DNA from: Saprospiraceae bacterium
GTDB lineage: Bacteria; Bacteroidota; Bacteroidia; Chitinophagales; Saprospiraceae
Direction: 5' to 3'
Length of the DNA: 64,000 nucleotides
Assembly (NCBI GenBank): GCA_026129545.1
Contig: JAHCHX010000001.1
Span: 2,975,501 to 3,039,500, forward strand
Shown here: positions 26,045 to 32,939 of the stretch, piece by piece
Layout of the letters: the number at the start of each line of letters is the position of its first letter
Position numbering within the stretch: the stretch's first letter is position 1
Position numbers and translations under genes: made by a program
The notes under the pieces: model-generated
What the model saw: the letters and a program-made list of their open reading frames with translations, nothing else
Database searches by the model: none
What the model was told of the DNA's origin: nothing

Positions 26045-26473
26045 ATGCCATTTCTCAATTCGTACCTCAACTTCAACGGCAACTGCGAACAAGCCTTCAA
26101 TTTTTACAAATCCGTGTTCGGCGGCGAGTTTGCCGACCTCTCGCGCTTCGGCGACGTGCCGCCCGGAATGCCTAACATGGAAGGCGCAGACCCCAATGGT
26201 ATCTTGCACGTCGCGCTGCCAGTCGGAGAGCATTGTATGCTGATGGGCAGCGACTGCCCGCCCGCCTTTGGTACTGGCACGCAGGGCGACCTTTTCAACA
26301 TCTCCATCACAGCCGACAGCAAAGAGGAAGCCGACCGTTTGTTCAACGGCCTGTCGGCGGGCGGTTCAGTTTTTGTGCCGATGGCGGATTCTTTCTGGGG
26401 TTCGTACTTCGGGATGCTGACCGACCCGTTCGGCGTGCAATGGATGGTGAGTTACGCGTATCCGAAATCTTAA
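26045..26473 (+). CDS. VOC-family (glyoxalase/PhnB-like) protein
   Basis: 142 residues of the vicinal oxygen chelate superfamily, PhnB subgroup: FLNSYLNFNGNCEQAFNFYKS at the start, CMLMGSDCPPAFG mid-domain, and the characteristic end FWGSYFGMLTDPFGVQWM. PhnB proteins have unknown reactions; members are often misnamed 3-demethylubiquinone methyltransferases. ATG 26045 gives the canonical start; the frame is open to 25961 through the promoter region. First gene after the divergent GlxA-type regulator, and first of a run of small soluble enzymes. Confidence 0.88.
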   Translation: MPFLNSYLNFNGNCEQAFNFYKSVFGGEFADLSRFGDVPPGMPNMEGADPNGILHVALPVGEHCMLMGSDCPPAFGTGTQGDLFNISITADSKEEADRLFNGLSAGGSVFVPMADSFWGSYFGMLTDPFGVQWMVSYAYPKS

Positions 26474-26553
26474 GTTGATGAAGGTTGATAAGGGTTGATG
26501 AAGGTTGATAAGGGTTGATGAAGGTTGATAAGGGTTGATGAAGGTTGGTAAAT
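26474..26553 (+). repeat. Four tandem copies of a 20 bp unit
   Basis: Unit GTTGATGAAGGTTGATAAGG repeated at 26474, 26494, 26514 and (diverged at its end) 26534, directly after the VOC stop. The first three are identical. An inverted partial copy follows at 26563-26578. Confidence 0.9.
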
Positions 26554-26595
26554 GTTGATTATCAACCTTCATCAACCCCTTCACAACCTTTTTTT
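26532..26595 (+). terminator. Hairpin formed by the last tandem unit and its inverted copy
   Basis: Perfect 16-base stem (26532-26547 with 26563-26578), 15-base loop, and a run of seven T at 26589-26595 ten bases after the stem. Likely terminates the VOC transcript; the multiple tandem arms allow alternative foldings. Confidence 0.55.
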
Positions 26596-26614
26596 CAAAC
26601 AAAAAACATCTGCC

Positions 26615-26989
26615 ATGGCGACGGCAAAACCCTCCAACATGGACGAGTATATCGCTGGTTTTCCGAAAGAAGTGCAGCCGATTTTGGAACAGGTGCGGGC
26701 GACGATTCGGAAAGTCGCGCCGGATGCCGACGAGGCCATCAGTTACGGGATTCCGACATTCAGGTTCCGCAAAACTATTTTGGTTCACTTCGCCGCCTTC
26801 AAAAATCACATCGGGTTTTACCCGACGCCGACAGCCGGCGAAGCCTTCAAGGAAGAACTTTCGGGCTACAAAACGGGCAAAGGTTCTGTTCAATTTCCGC
26901 TCGACAAACCGATGCCGTTGGACTTGATTACTCGAATCACACAATCCCGAATCGGGCAGATTTTGGAAAAAACGCCGAAGAGGAAATGA
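26615..26989 (+). CDS. DUF1801 (YdhG-like) protein
   Basis: 124-residue cytosolic protein of the DUF1801/YdhG family: MDEYIAGFPKEVQPILEQVR at the start, DEAISYGIPTFRF in the middle, FKNHIGFYPTP, and GSVQFPLDKPMPLDLITRI at the end. The family is uncharacterised, with an iron-chaperone-like (frataxin-type) fold. ATG 26615 follows the hairpin region. The last codons (TPKRK and stop) belong to the first unit of a ~71 bp tandem duplication that continues downstream. Confidence 0.86.
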   Translation: MATAKPSNMDEYIAGFPKEVQPILEQVRATIRKVAPDADEAISYGIPTFRFRKTILVHFAAFKNHIGFYPTPTAGEAFKEELSGYKTGKGSVQFPLDKPMPLDLITRITQSRIGQILEKTPKRK

Positions 26990-27168
26990 TTTTTAAAACA
27001 CAGAGACACGGAGGCACAGAGATTTTTTGTCATACGCCTTTCGCGCCGAAGAGGAAATGATTTTTAAAACACAGAGACACGGAGGCACAGAGATTTTTTA
27101 TCATACGCCCTTTCGCGCCGAAGTGGAAATGATTTTAAAAACACAGAGACACGGAGAGGGCAAACGCT
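26973..27168 (+). repeat. Tandem ~71 bp repeat with CACAGAGACACGGAG core
   Basis: Units start at 26973, 27044 and 27116 (periods 71 and 72); the third is cut short. Each begins with CGCCGAAGAGGAAATGA, i.e. the end of the DUF1801 coding sequence, and carries CACAGAGACACGGAGGCACA. A reverse-oriented core lies at 27287-27314, on the other side of element A copy 3. Confidence 0.85.
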
Positions 27169-27178
27169 TGATTTTCAC

Positions 27179-27283
27179 TATACTTCGCGCCGTTAGGTTT
27201 TGGGCATGGCTGCAATCTCAATCTGCTAAAAATCAAGAACATCAATCATGTTCATCTAACAAATCCTAGCAAATCAAGGTATA
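27179..27283 (+). repeat. Dispersed element A, copy 3 (MITE-like)
   Basis: 105 bp, TATACTTCGCGCCGTTAGG to AGCAAATCAAGGTATA. Differs from the 30834-30938 copy at a single base. Inner segment GAACATCAATCATGTTC can form a small hairpin. It is flanked by the tandem CACAGAG repeat on the left and an inverted copy of that core on the right. Confidence 0.85.
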
Positions 27284-27286
27284 AAA

Positions 27287-27314
27287 AACTCTGTGTCTCC
27301 GTGCCTCTGTGTTT
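27287..27314 (-). repeat. Inverted copy of the CACAGAG core
   Basis: CTCTGTGTCTCCGTGCCTC is the reverse complement (one or two changes) of the core in the tandem repeat at 27001-27160, so the two could pair around element A copy 3. Confidence 0.75.
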
Positions 27315-27346
27315 GATTCTAAACAAACAAAAACATAAAAAAAGCG

Positions 27347-27799
27347 ATGGCAACAACTAAAAAAATCACGCCCTTTCTCTGGTTCGACGGCCAAGCCGAA
27401 GAAGCCGCCAAGTTTTACACTTCTATTTTCCCAAACTCGAAAATCGAGAAAATCGTCCGCAGCGGCGACACGGTCATGGTCGTGGATTTTTCGCTCGACG
27501 GGCAAAAATTCAATGCCCTGAACGGCGGCCCACAGTTCAAATTCAACGAGGCCATTTCATTCGTGGTCAACTGCGACACACAGGACGAAGTGGATTATTT
27601 CTGGGAAAAACTGACTGCCGACGGCGGCGAGGAAAGTATGTGTGCGTGGCTCAAAGACAAATTCGGCGTGTCGTGGCAAATCGTCCCCGAAGCCCTGCCG
27701 CGCCTGCTCGCCGACCCTGACCCTGCGGTGGCACAAACCGCGATGGCGGCCATGCTGAAAATGCGGAAAATCGTCATTGCGGATTTGACAAAAGCGTAG
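27347..27799 (+). CDS. VOC-family (PhnB-like) protein
   Basis: 150-residue PhnB-type VOC protein, of the sort annotated 3-demethylubiquinone-9 3-methyltransferase domain: ITPFLWFDGQAEEAAKFYTS, then FNALNGGPQFKFNEAISFVV, then DKFGVSWQIVPEALPRLL. Catalytic function is unknown. It is a distant paralogue of the 26045 gene, from a different PhnB subgroup, so not a recent duplication. Preceded by the repeat-rich 357 bp gap. Confidence 0.9.
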   Translation: MATTKKITPFLWFDGQAEEAAKFYTSIFPNSKIEKIVRSGDTVMVVDFSLDGQKFNALNGGPQFKFNEAISFVVNCDTQDEVDYFWEKLTADGGEESMCAWLKDKFGVSWQIVPEALPRLLADPDPAVAQTAMAAMLKMRKIVIADLTKA

Positions 27800-27826
27800 G
27801 GCGGAAAGCGAACTTGAAAATTTATT

Positions 27827-27899
27827 CACACAACGACACAGCGACACAAAGTATTGATTTCCAGAAAATAAAAATGCCGCGTCGCTTTGCAGTTGTGTA
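27827..27899. repeat. Imperfect inverted repeat
   Basis: CACACAACGACACAGCGAC and GTCGCTTTGCAGTTGTGT form an interrupted stem in the gap between the VOC and NTF2-like genes. May act as a terminator for the VOC transcript; no T-run directly follows. Confidence 0.4.
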
Positions 27900-27917
27900 A
27901 AACAAATCTTTTTCAAA

Positions 27918-28295
27918 ATGAAAAATAGAGAACACATCATCGGCCGTTATGTGGCGGCTTACAATGATTTTGACATTGACAAAATGGTGGCAGACCTTGA
28001 TGCGTCCGTCAAGTTTGAGAACATCTCAAATGGCGTGTCGAACATGACACTCATAGGCTTGGAGGCATTCAGGGCGCAGGCGGAGCAAGCCAAAAACCTG
28101 TTTTCAGAAAGGCGACAAACCATCATGGCCTTTTATCATCAGCAAGACCAAACCGAAATAGAGATTGACTACTTCGCCGTGCTGGACACCGACCTTCCAA
28201 ACGGTCTTAAAAAAGGCGACAAACTCCAATTGAGCGGAAAATCAGTTTTCAAATTTTCGGGCGACAAAATCATCGGACTCACCGACATCAGTTGA
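27918..28295 (+). CDS. NTF2-like/SnoaL-like protein
   Basis: 125 residues of the NTF2-like superfamily (nuclear transport factor 2 family in bacterial annotation): IIGRYVAAYNDFDIDKMVAD at the start, LIGLEAFRAQAEQAK, and the strand end LSGKSVFKFSGDKIIGLTD. The cone-shaped fold is used by isomerases, hydrolases and binding proteins; no catalytic residue set is recognisable. No signal peptide. Part of the same-direction run of small enzymes. Confidence 0.82.
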   Translation: MKNREHIIGRYVAAYNDFDIDKMVADLDASVKFENISNGVSNMTLIGLEAFRAQAEQAKNLFSERRQTIMAFYHQQDQTEIEIDYFAVLDTDLPNGLKKGDKLQLSGKSVFKFSGDKIIGLTDIS

Positions 28296-28344
28296 GTCGT
28301 TTTTACAGCCAAATTTTTTTCAACAATTAAAAAATCAAGCAACA

Positions 28345-28773
28345 ATGACTGCAACAAACAAAACCACCATCACAGTAGAAGCCCTCGTCAACGCGCCCAT
28401 CGAAAAAGTGTGGGAGTGCTGGACCGAGCCTGAACATATCACCCAATGGAACCAAGCCTCCGACGACTGGTATTGCCCCAAAGGCGTGAACGACCTGCGA
28501 CCGGGCGGCAAATTCTCCTTCACCATGGCAGCCCGCGACGGCAGCATGGAGTTCGATTTCGCGGGCGTGTACGACGAAGTGAAAACCCATGAAAAAATCG
28601 CCTACACCCTCGGCGACGAGCGGAAAGTGGAAGTGATTTTTTCCAAGGAGGGGGCATCCACCAAAATCGTCGAGAACTTCGAGGCTGAGAACATTCACTC
28701 GCACGAAATGCAGCGCGCTGGTTGGCAGGCGATTTTGGATAATTTTAAAAAACACGCGGAGCAATTTGATTGA
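28345..28773 (+). CDS. SRPBCC-family protein (AHSA1-like)
   Basis: 142 residues of the START/SRPBCC superfamily, AHA1-domain type: ITVEALVNAPIEKVWECWTE, WNQASDDWYCPKGVNDLR, and the C-terminal helix GWQAILDNFKKHAE. These proteins bind hydrophobic ligands or stimulate partner proteins; the role here is unknown. Same direction and 49 bp after the NTF2-like gene; likely co-transcribed with the next SRPBCC gene. Confidence 0.88.
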   Translation: MTATNKTTITVEALVNAPIEKVWECWTEPEHITQWNQASDDWYCPKGVNDLRPGGKFSFTMAARDGSMEFDFAGVYDEVKTHEKIAYTLGDERKVEVIFSKEGASTKIVENFEAENIHSHEMQRAGWQAILDNFKKHAEQFD

Positions 28774-28834
28774 TTCGATTATGCCGATTGAGGTCAATCG
28801 AACCAATCGGGTCAATCTTAAAATCTTCTCACCA

Positions 28835-29275
28835 ATGATACAACTCAATTTTTCCATTCAAATAAATGCCCCGAAAGAAAAAGTCTGGAGCACCTTGCTC
28901 GACGACAAAACCTACCGCCAATGGACGAGTGTTTTCCACGAAGGCTCTTATGCCGTCGGCGACTGGAGCGAAGGGAGCAAAATACTGTTTTTGGGGCCCG
29001 AAGGTTCGGGCATGACCAGCCGGATATTCAGGCACGTTCCGAATGAGTTTCTCTCGATTCAGCATTTGGGAACCGTCAACAACGGCGTGGAAGATTTTGA
29101 CAGTGAGGAGACCAAAAAATGGTCGGGTGCTTTGGAGAACTACGCCGTGCGAGAAAAGAACGGCGTGACTACGCTCTATATCGAGACTGACACGGCCGAA
29201 GATTTCGAGGCATATATGCGAGAAACGTGGCCCATGGCACTGGCGAAATTGAAAGAATTGACGGAGGCGGCCTGA
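28835..29275 (+). CDS. SRPBCC-family protein
   Basis: 146 residues, START/SRPBCC fold: LNFSIQINAPKEKVWSTLLD at the start, YRQWTSVFHEGSYAVGDWS, then SKILFLGPEGSGMTSRI, and a C-terminal helix WPMALAKLKELTEA. Second SRPBCC in tandem but not closely similar to the first. ATG 28835 is preferred over in-frame starts at 28766/28781, which would add a non-conserved extension. Stop is 4 bp before the glycosyltransferase frame. Confidence 0.86.
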   Translation: MIQLNFSIQINAPKEKVWSTLLDDKTYRQWTSVFHEGSYAVGDWSEGSKILFLGPEGSGMTSRIFRHVPNEFLSIQHLGTVNNGVEDFDSEETKKWSGALENYAVREKNGVTTLYIETDTAEDFEAYMRETWPMALAKLKELTEAA

Positions 29276-29279
29276 CTGC

Positions 29280-30851
29280 ATGAGGGAGCGATTTGTACTT
29301 TTGCAGAAACAAGTCGCCCGTCCCGTGAAAAGAAATGGTATTGACCCACTTTGGCTGTTTGTAAGCCTGTACCTCGCAGCCATGTTCCTGCCACGATTGG
29401 TGCCGATGGGCATGTTTGGCGACGGGTTGCTTTATGCTTCCATGGCTCGCAATCTAGCCGAAGGTCGGGGCAGTATGTGGGCACCTTTTTTCTCGTCAGG
29501 TTATTTTGTCGAATTTGCCAGCGGGAACCCGTATTTTGAAAACCCGCCACTCATGCTTTGGCTGCAAGCAGGCTTTTTCCGTTTGTTGGGCGACCCGTGG
29601 TGGGTGGAGAAGCTGTACGCGCTCCTATTGTTTGTCCTCAATGCGTGGCTCATCGTGCGGGTATGGGACACGCCCTTGCGCGGCACACTTTTCCACGGGC
29701 GTTTTGGATGGTTGCCGCTGTTTTTTTGGTATCTGATTCCGGTTGTTATCTGGGGCAACCCCAACAACCTCATGGACAACAACCTGTTGACTTTTTGCTT
29801 GCTGTCGTTGTGGTGTGTGTTGCAGGGCTTGTCTGCCGATGAGCGATGGTGGCCGCGACTGACGCTTGCCGGGCTGTGTGTTTATTTGGGGTTTATGACC
29901 AAAGGGCCTGTGGCGCTGTATCCGATAGCAGCGCCTTTTTTGTTGGCGGCTGTCACGGCGGCCCCCTCCTTTCACAAGCGCAAGATATTCGAGGGGCTTG
30001 CACAGTCTGCTTGGGTGGCAGTCGTGGCGGCCGGCGCGTTTGTGCTCATGCTTGCTTTGGTGCCTGAATCAAAGTTTTATTTTGAAAATTACTGGGAAAG
30101 ACGTCTCGGCGCGGTCATCGCGGGGGAGCGGGCGGATGCGTTGCTGACTGGCTGGGCGCGGCTCAAGATATTTGCAATTTTGGCCACAGAGCTATCCGTC
30201 GTGGTCGTTGTGACGCTCCTCGTGGCGGTTGTTTTCAATAAAAAAAGGCATGAGCGAGCAAGCGACGAGGCGCATCGAAAAGTTCGGAGGACTGGACTGT
30301 TGTTTCTGTTGCTCGGCCTCGCGGCCACCCTGCCACTTATTGCCAGTGCTCGGCAAAGCGGCATGTACGTCATACCCAGCCTTCCGATGTTCGCTTTGGC
30401 GGCGGGCTACGTTTGCCTCCCGGCGGTGGGGCGCTGGCTGGAAAAACCAAGCGCGGCCAACACTCGTTTTTTGGGAGTGATTCGAGTGATATCGTGGGTT
30501 GGTTTTGTGGCGCTATCGGTACATCTTGCATGGATATTTGGGAAACCCGCAAGAGAGCGGGCGCTCTTGCAGGACCTGCCGAGCATACAACGGCTCATTC
30601 CAGAAGGAGAGAAAGTAGCCGTTTGTACCTCATTGATGAATAATTTGCACACGCATACCTATTTGCAACGCTTTCACCATTTGGAGTTGTCGCGGGACTT
30701 TTCCACTTGCAGATTTGCGTTGACAGAGCCTCGTTGCGATGCCGAAATGCGGGAGACATTGCGGCAAAATGGTTTTGTGAGCGCCGACACAAGCACAGCG
30801 CCGACACAAGTGCATTTTATTTACCTGAAAAAATATACTTCGCGCCGTTAG
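29280..30851 (+). CDS. GT39/ArnT-like membrane glycosyltransferase family protein
   Basis: 523 residues, about 11-12 membrane segments. The first extracytoplasmic loop MGMFGDGLLYASMARNLAEG carries the acidic motif typical of PMT/ArnT-type GT-C enzymes that transfer sugars from polyprenyl-phosphate donors; NPPLMLWLQAGFFRLLGD follows the family pattern. A TACTTTTG box at 29296-29303 lies within the first codons, so the real start could be GTG 29325. The last codons (KYTSRR, stop) come from dispersed element A copy 4. Sugar and acceptor unknown. Confidence 0.85.
   Translation: MRERFVLLQKQVARPVKRNGIDPLWLFVSLYLAAMFLPRLVPMGMFGDGLLYASMARNLAEGRGSMWAPFFSSGYFVEFASGNPYFENPPLMLWLQAGFFRLLGDPWWVEKLYALLLFVLNAWLIVRVWDTPLRGTLFHGRFGWLPLFFWYLIPVVIWGNPNNLMDNNLLTFCLLSLWCVLQGLSADERWWPRLTLAGLCVYLGFMTKGPVALYPIAAPFLLAAVTAAPSFHKRKIFEGLAQSAWVAVVAAGAFVLMLALVPESKFYFENYWERRLGAVIAGERADALLTGWARLKIFAILATELSVVVVVTLLVAVVFNKKRHERASDEAHRKVRRTGLLFLLLGLAATLPLIASARQSGMYVIPSLPMFALAAGYVCLPAVGRWLEKPSAANTRFLGVIRVISWVGFVALSVHLAWIFGKPARERALLQDLPSIQRLIPEGEKVAVCTSLMNNLHTHTYLQRFHHLELSRDFSTCRFALTEPRCDAEMRETLRQNGFVSADTSTAPTQVHFIYLKKYTSRR
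29296..29303 (+). promoter_or_regulatory. TAnnTTTG box inside the first codons of the glycosyltransferase frame
   Basis: TACTTTTG; if used, transcription would start after ATG 29280 and translation at GTG 29325. No TTTG at the ideal -33 position. Confidence 0.3.
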
Positions 30852-30938
30852 GTTTTGGGCATGGCTGCAATCTCAATCTGCTAAAAATCAAGAACATCAA
30901 TCATGTTCATCTAACAAATCCTAGCGAATCAAGGTATA
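30834..30938 (+). repeat. Dispersed element A, copy 4 (MITE-like)
   Basis: 105 bp, 104 identical to copy 3. Starts inside the last codons of the glycosyltransferase gene, supplying its stop (TTAG in CGCCGTTAGG), and ends 100 bp before moxR copy 1. Confidence 0.88.
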
Positions 30939-31037
30939 AAAGCAGGGATTCCCGAAAAAAATTGGGCGTTGCTACCCCAAATCGCCACTCCCTGCGTTCC
31001 TTAGTGCATCCACAGTGTATCGACTAACCTTTTTTCC

Positions 31038-32033
31038 ATGCATCAAAACAGGGAGACAGAAGCATCAGGCAGAAATGTGCAGGCCGAAGGTGCTTTCATC
31101 GAATCGCTCATAGCCGCCACCTCCAAAGTGATTGTGGGGCAAGAGGGCATGATAGAGCGGCTGCTTGTCGGCCTGCTCACCAAGGGACACATTCTGCTCG
31201 AAGGGCTACCCGGATTGGCGAAGACATTGGCCATCAAAACATTGGCTCAAGCGGTGGATGCCTCTTTCAGGCGCATCCAATTCACGCCCGACCTGCTGCC
31301 CGCCGACGTGATTGGCACCCAAATTTACAACCCCTCGAAGGGCGAGTTCGCAGTGCGCAAGGGGCCGATTTTTGCCAACTTTGTATTGGCCGACGAAATC
31401 AACCGCGCCCCTGCCAAGGTGCAAAGCGCACTGCTCGAAGCCATGCAAGAGCGTCAAGTCACCATTGGCAGCGAGACATTTAGGCTCGACGAGCCGTTCC
31501 TCGTGTTGGCCACCCAAAACCCCATCGAGCAAGAAGGCACTTATCCATTGCCAGAGGCACAAGTGGACCGTTTTTTATTAAAGGTAAAAATCGGGTACCC
31601 GAGTCAGGAGGAAGAGCGCGGCATCATTCGTCGTTTTCTAAATGAAGAGGAAACCCCAGTGAAAAAGGTGGTGTCTATTCAAACCTTGCTTCATGCACGC
31701 GAAGCAGTCAAGCAGGTGTATCTGAGCGAAAAAATAGAACAGTATATTCTCGACATCGTATTTGCCACTCGCACCCCCGCGCAATTTGGCCTGCCAGCGT
31801 TGGCGCCTCTCATCACTTATGGCGCTTCGCCGCGTGCCAGTCTTTCCCTTGCAAGGGCGGCTCGAGCGATGGCTTTTCTCGACCACCGCAACTACGTCGC
31901 GCCTGACGACGTGCGCGCCATTTGTCCCGACGTGTTGCGTCACCGCATTGGACTTACATACGAGGCACAGGCGGAAAACATTACACAAGAGGACATTATT
32001 GGAAAAATTCTGGGAACCGTGGTAATACCTTGA
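31038..32033 (+). CDS. moxR: MoxR-family AAA+ ATPase (copy 1)
   Basis: 331-residue AAA+ ATPase of the MoxR/RavA group, chaperone-like enzymes that act on VWA-domain partners encoded next to them. Walker A is GLPGLAKT (56-63), Walker B ADEINRAPAKVQ (Asp119-Glu120), sensor 1 TQNPIEQEGTYPLPEAQ, arginine region YGASPRASL. Its TGA overlaps the ATG of the DUF58 gene (TGATG). A second, separate moxR lies at 45700 with very similar core motifs, so this pair looks like a partial duplicate of the bat operon. Confidence 0.95.
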   Translation: MHQNRETEASGRNVQAEGAFIESLIAATSKVIVGQEGMIERLLVGLLTKGHILLEGLPGLAKTLAIKTLAQAVDASFRRIQFTPDLLPADVIGTQIYNPSKGEFAVRKGPIFANFVLADEINRAPAKVQSALLEAMQERQVTIGSETFRLDEPFLVLATQNPIEQEGTYPLPEAQVDRFLLKVKIGYPSQEEERGIIRRFLNEEETPVKKVVSIQTLLHAREAVKQVYLSEKIEQYILDIVFATRTPAQFGLPALAPLITYGASPRASLSLARAARAMAFLDHRNYVAPDDVRAICPDVLRHRIGLTYEAQAENITQEDIIGKILGTVVIP

Positions 32034-32920
32034 TGATGGATACTTCCGAACTGCTCAAAAAAGTGCGCAAAATCGAAATCAAGGCCAGAGGGCTTAGCAG
32101 TCACCTGTTCACGGGCGGCTATCACAGCGCTTTCAAAGGGCGTGGAATGTCGTTCAGTGAGGTGAGAGCCTATCAACCCGGCGACGACGTGCGGGCGATT
32201 GACTGGAATGTGACGGCGCGGACGGGGGAGGCATTTGTCAAGGTGTTTGAAGAGGAGCGCGAGAATGTGGTCATGTTGCTCGTGGACATCAGTGGTTCGG
32301 CGGTGTTTGGCAGTCACACCCAGTTCAAGGAAGAATATCTGACCGAGTTGTGTGCGGTTTTGGCTTTTTCCGCCATTGCCAACAACGACAAGGTAGGCGT
32401 GATGCTTTTTTCCGACCATATCGAGCTGTTCATCCCGCCGCACAAAGGCAAGCAACACATCCTGCGCATCATCCGCGAAATACTCAGCGCCCGCCCCACA
32501 GGGCGCGGCACGAACATAGCGGCGGCTTTGCAATTCATCCACAATGCGCTCCAAAAACGCAGCGTGTGCTTTATTCTTTCCGACTTTTTGGATGAACAGT
32601 ACGAAAAAGCACTTCGAGTTTTGGCTCGCCAGCACGATTGCATAGGCATCCATGTGTGGGATGCGTTGGAGCGCAATCTGCCCGATGTGGGCGTGTTGCG
32701 AGTGGCGGATGCCGAAACGGGCGAGCAAACTTGGGTGGACACCACCAGCTATCGCCTTCGTCGCCAATACGCGCAGTCTTTCGATGCGCATCTGGCAGCC
32801 ACGCAAGTTTGCTTCAGGCAAGCCGGGGCCGATTTCCTAAGTCTCAGCACCAACCAACCTTACACACAGGCCTTGTTGCAGTTTTTTTCCCGACGCTCGA
32901 GGGTGGTGGCGCATGGGTGA
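32033..32920 (+). CDS. DUF58/VWA-like protein (copy 1)
   Basis: 295-residue DUF58 protein, the usual partner of MoxR: KGRGMSFSEVRAYQPGDDVR and IDWNVTARTGEAFVKVFEEE are the family signature, followed by a von Willebrand A-like domain with an intact MIDAS start DISGS (85-89). Predicted cytosolic. Starts overlap the moxR stop by one base, so translation is coupled. Unlike the 48382 locus, no batA/batB genes follow; the next gene is the convergent bamA, 19 bp away. The product likely binds metal and is remodelled by MoxR (inference). Confidence 0.92.
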   Translation: MMDTSELLKKVRKIEIKARGLSSHLFTGGYHSAFKGRGMSFSEVRAYQPGDDVRAIDWNVTARTGEAFVKVFEEERENVVMLLVDISGSAVFGSHTQFKEEYLTELCAVLAFSAIANNDKVGVMLFSDHIELFIPPHKGKQHILRIIREILSARPTGRGTNIAAALQFIHNALQKRSVCFILSDFLDEQYEKALRVLARQHDCIGIHVWDALERNLPDVGVLRVADAETGEQTWVDTTSYRLRRQYAQSFDAHLAATQVCFRQAGADFLSLSTNQPYTQALLQFFSRRSRVVAHG

Positions 32921-32939
32921 GCACCAGTGCCATGCCCGG

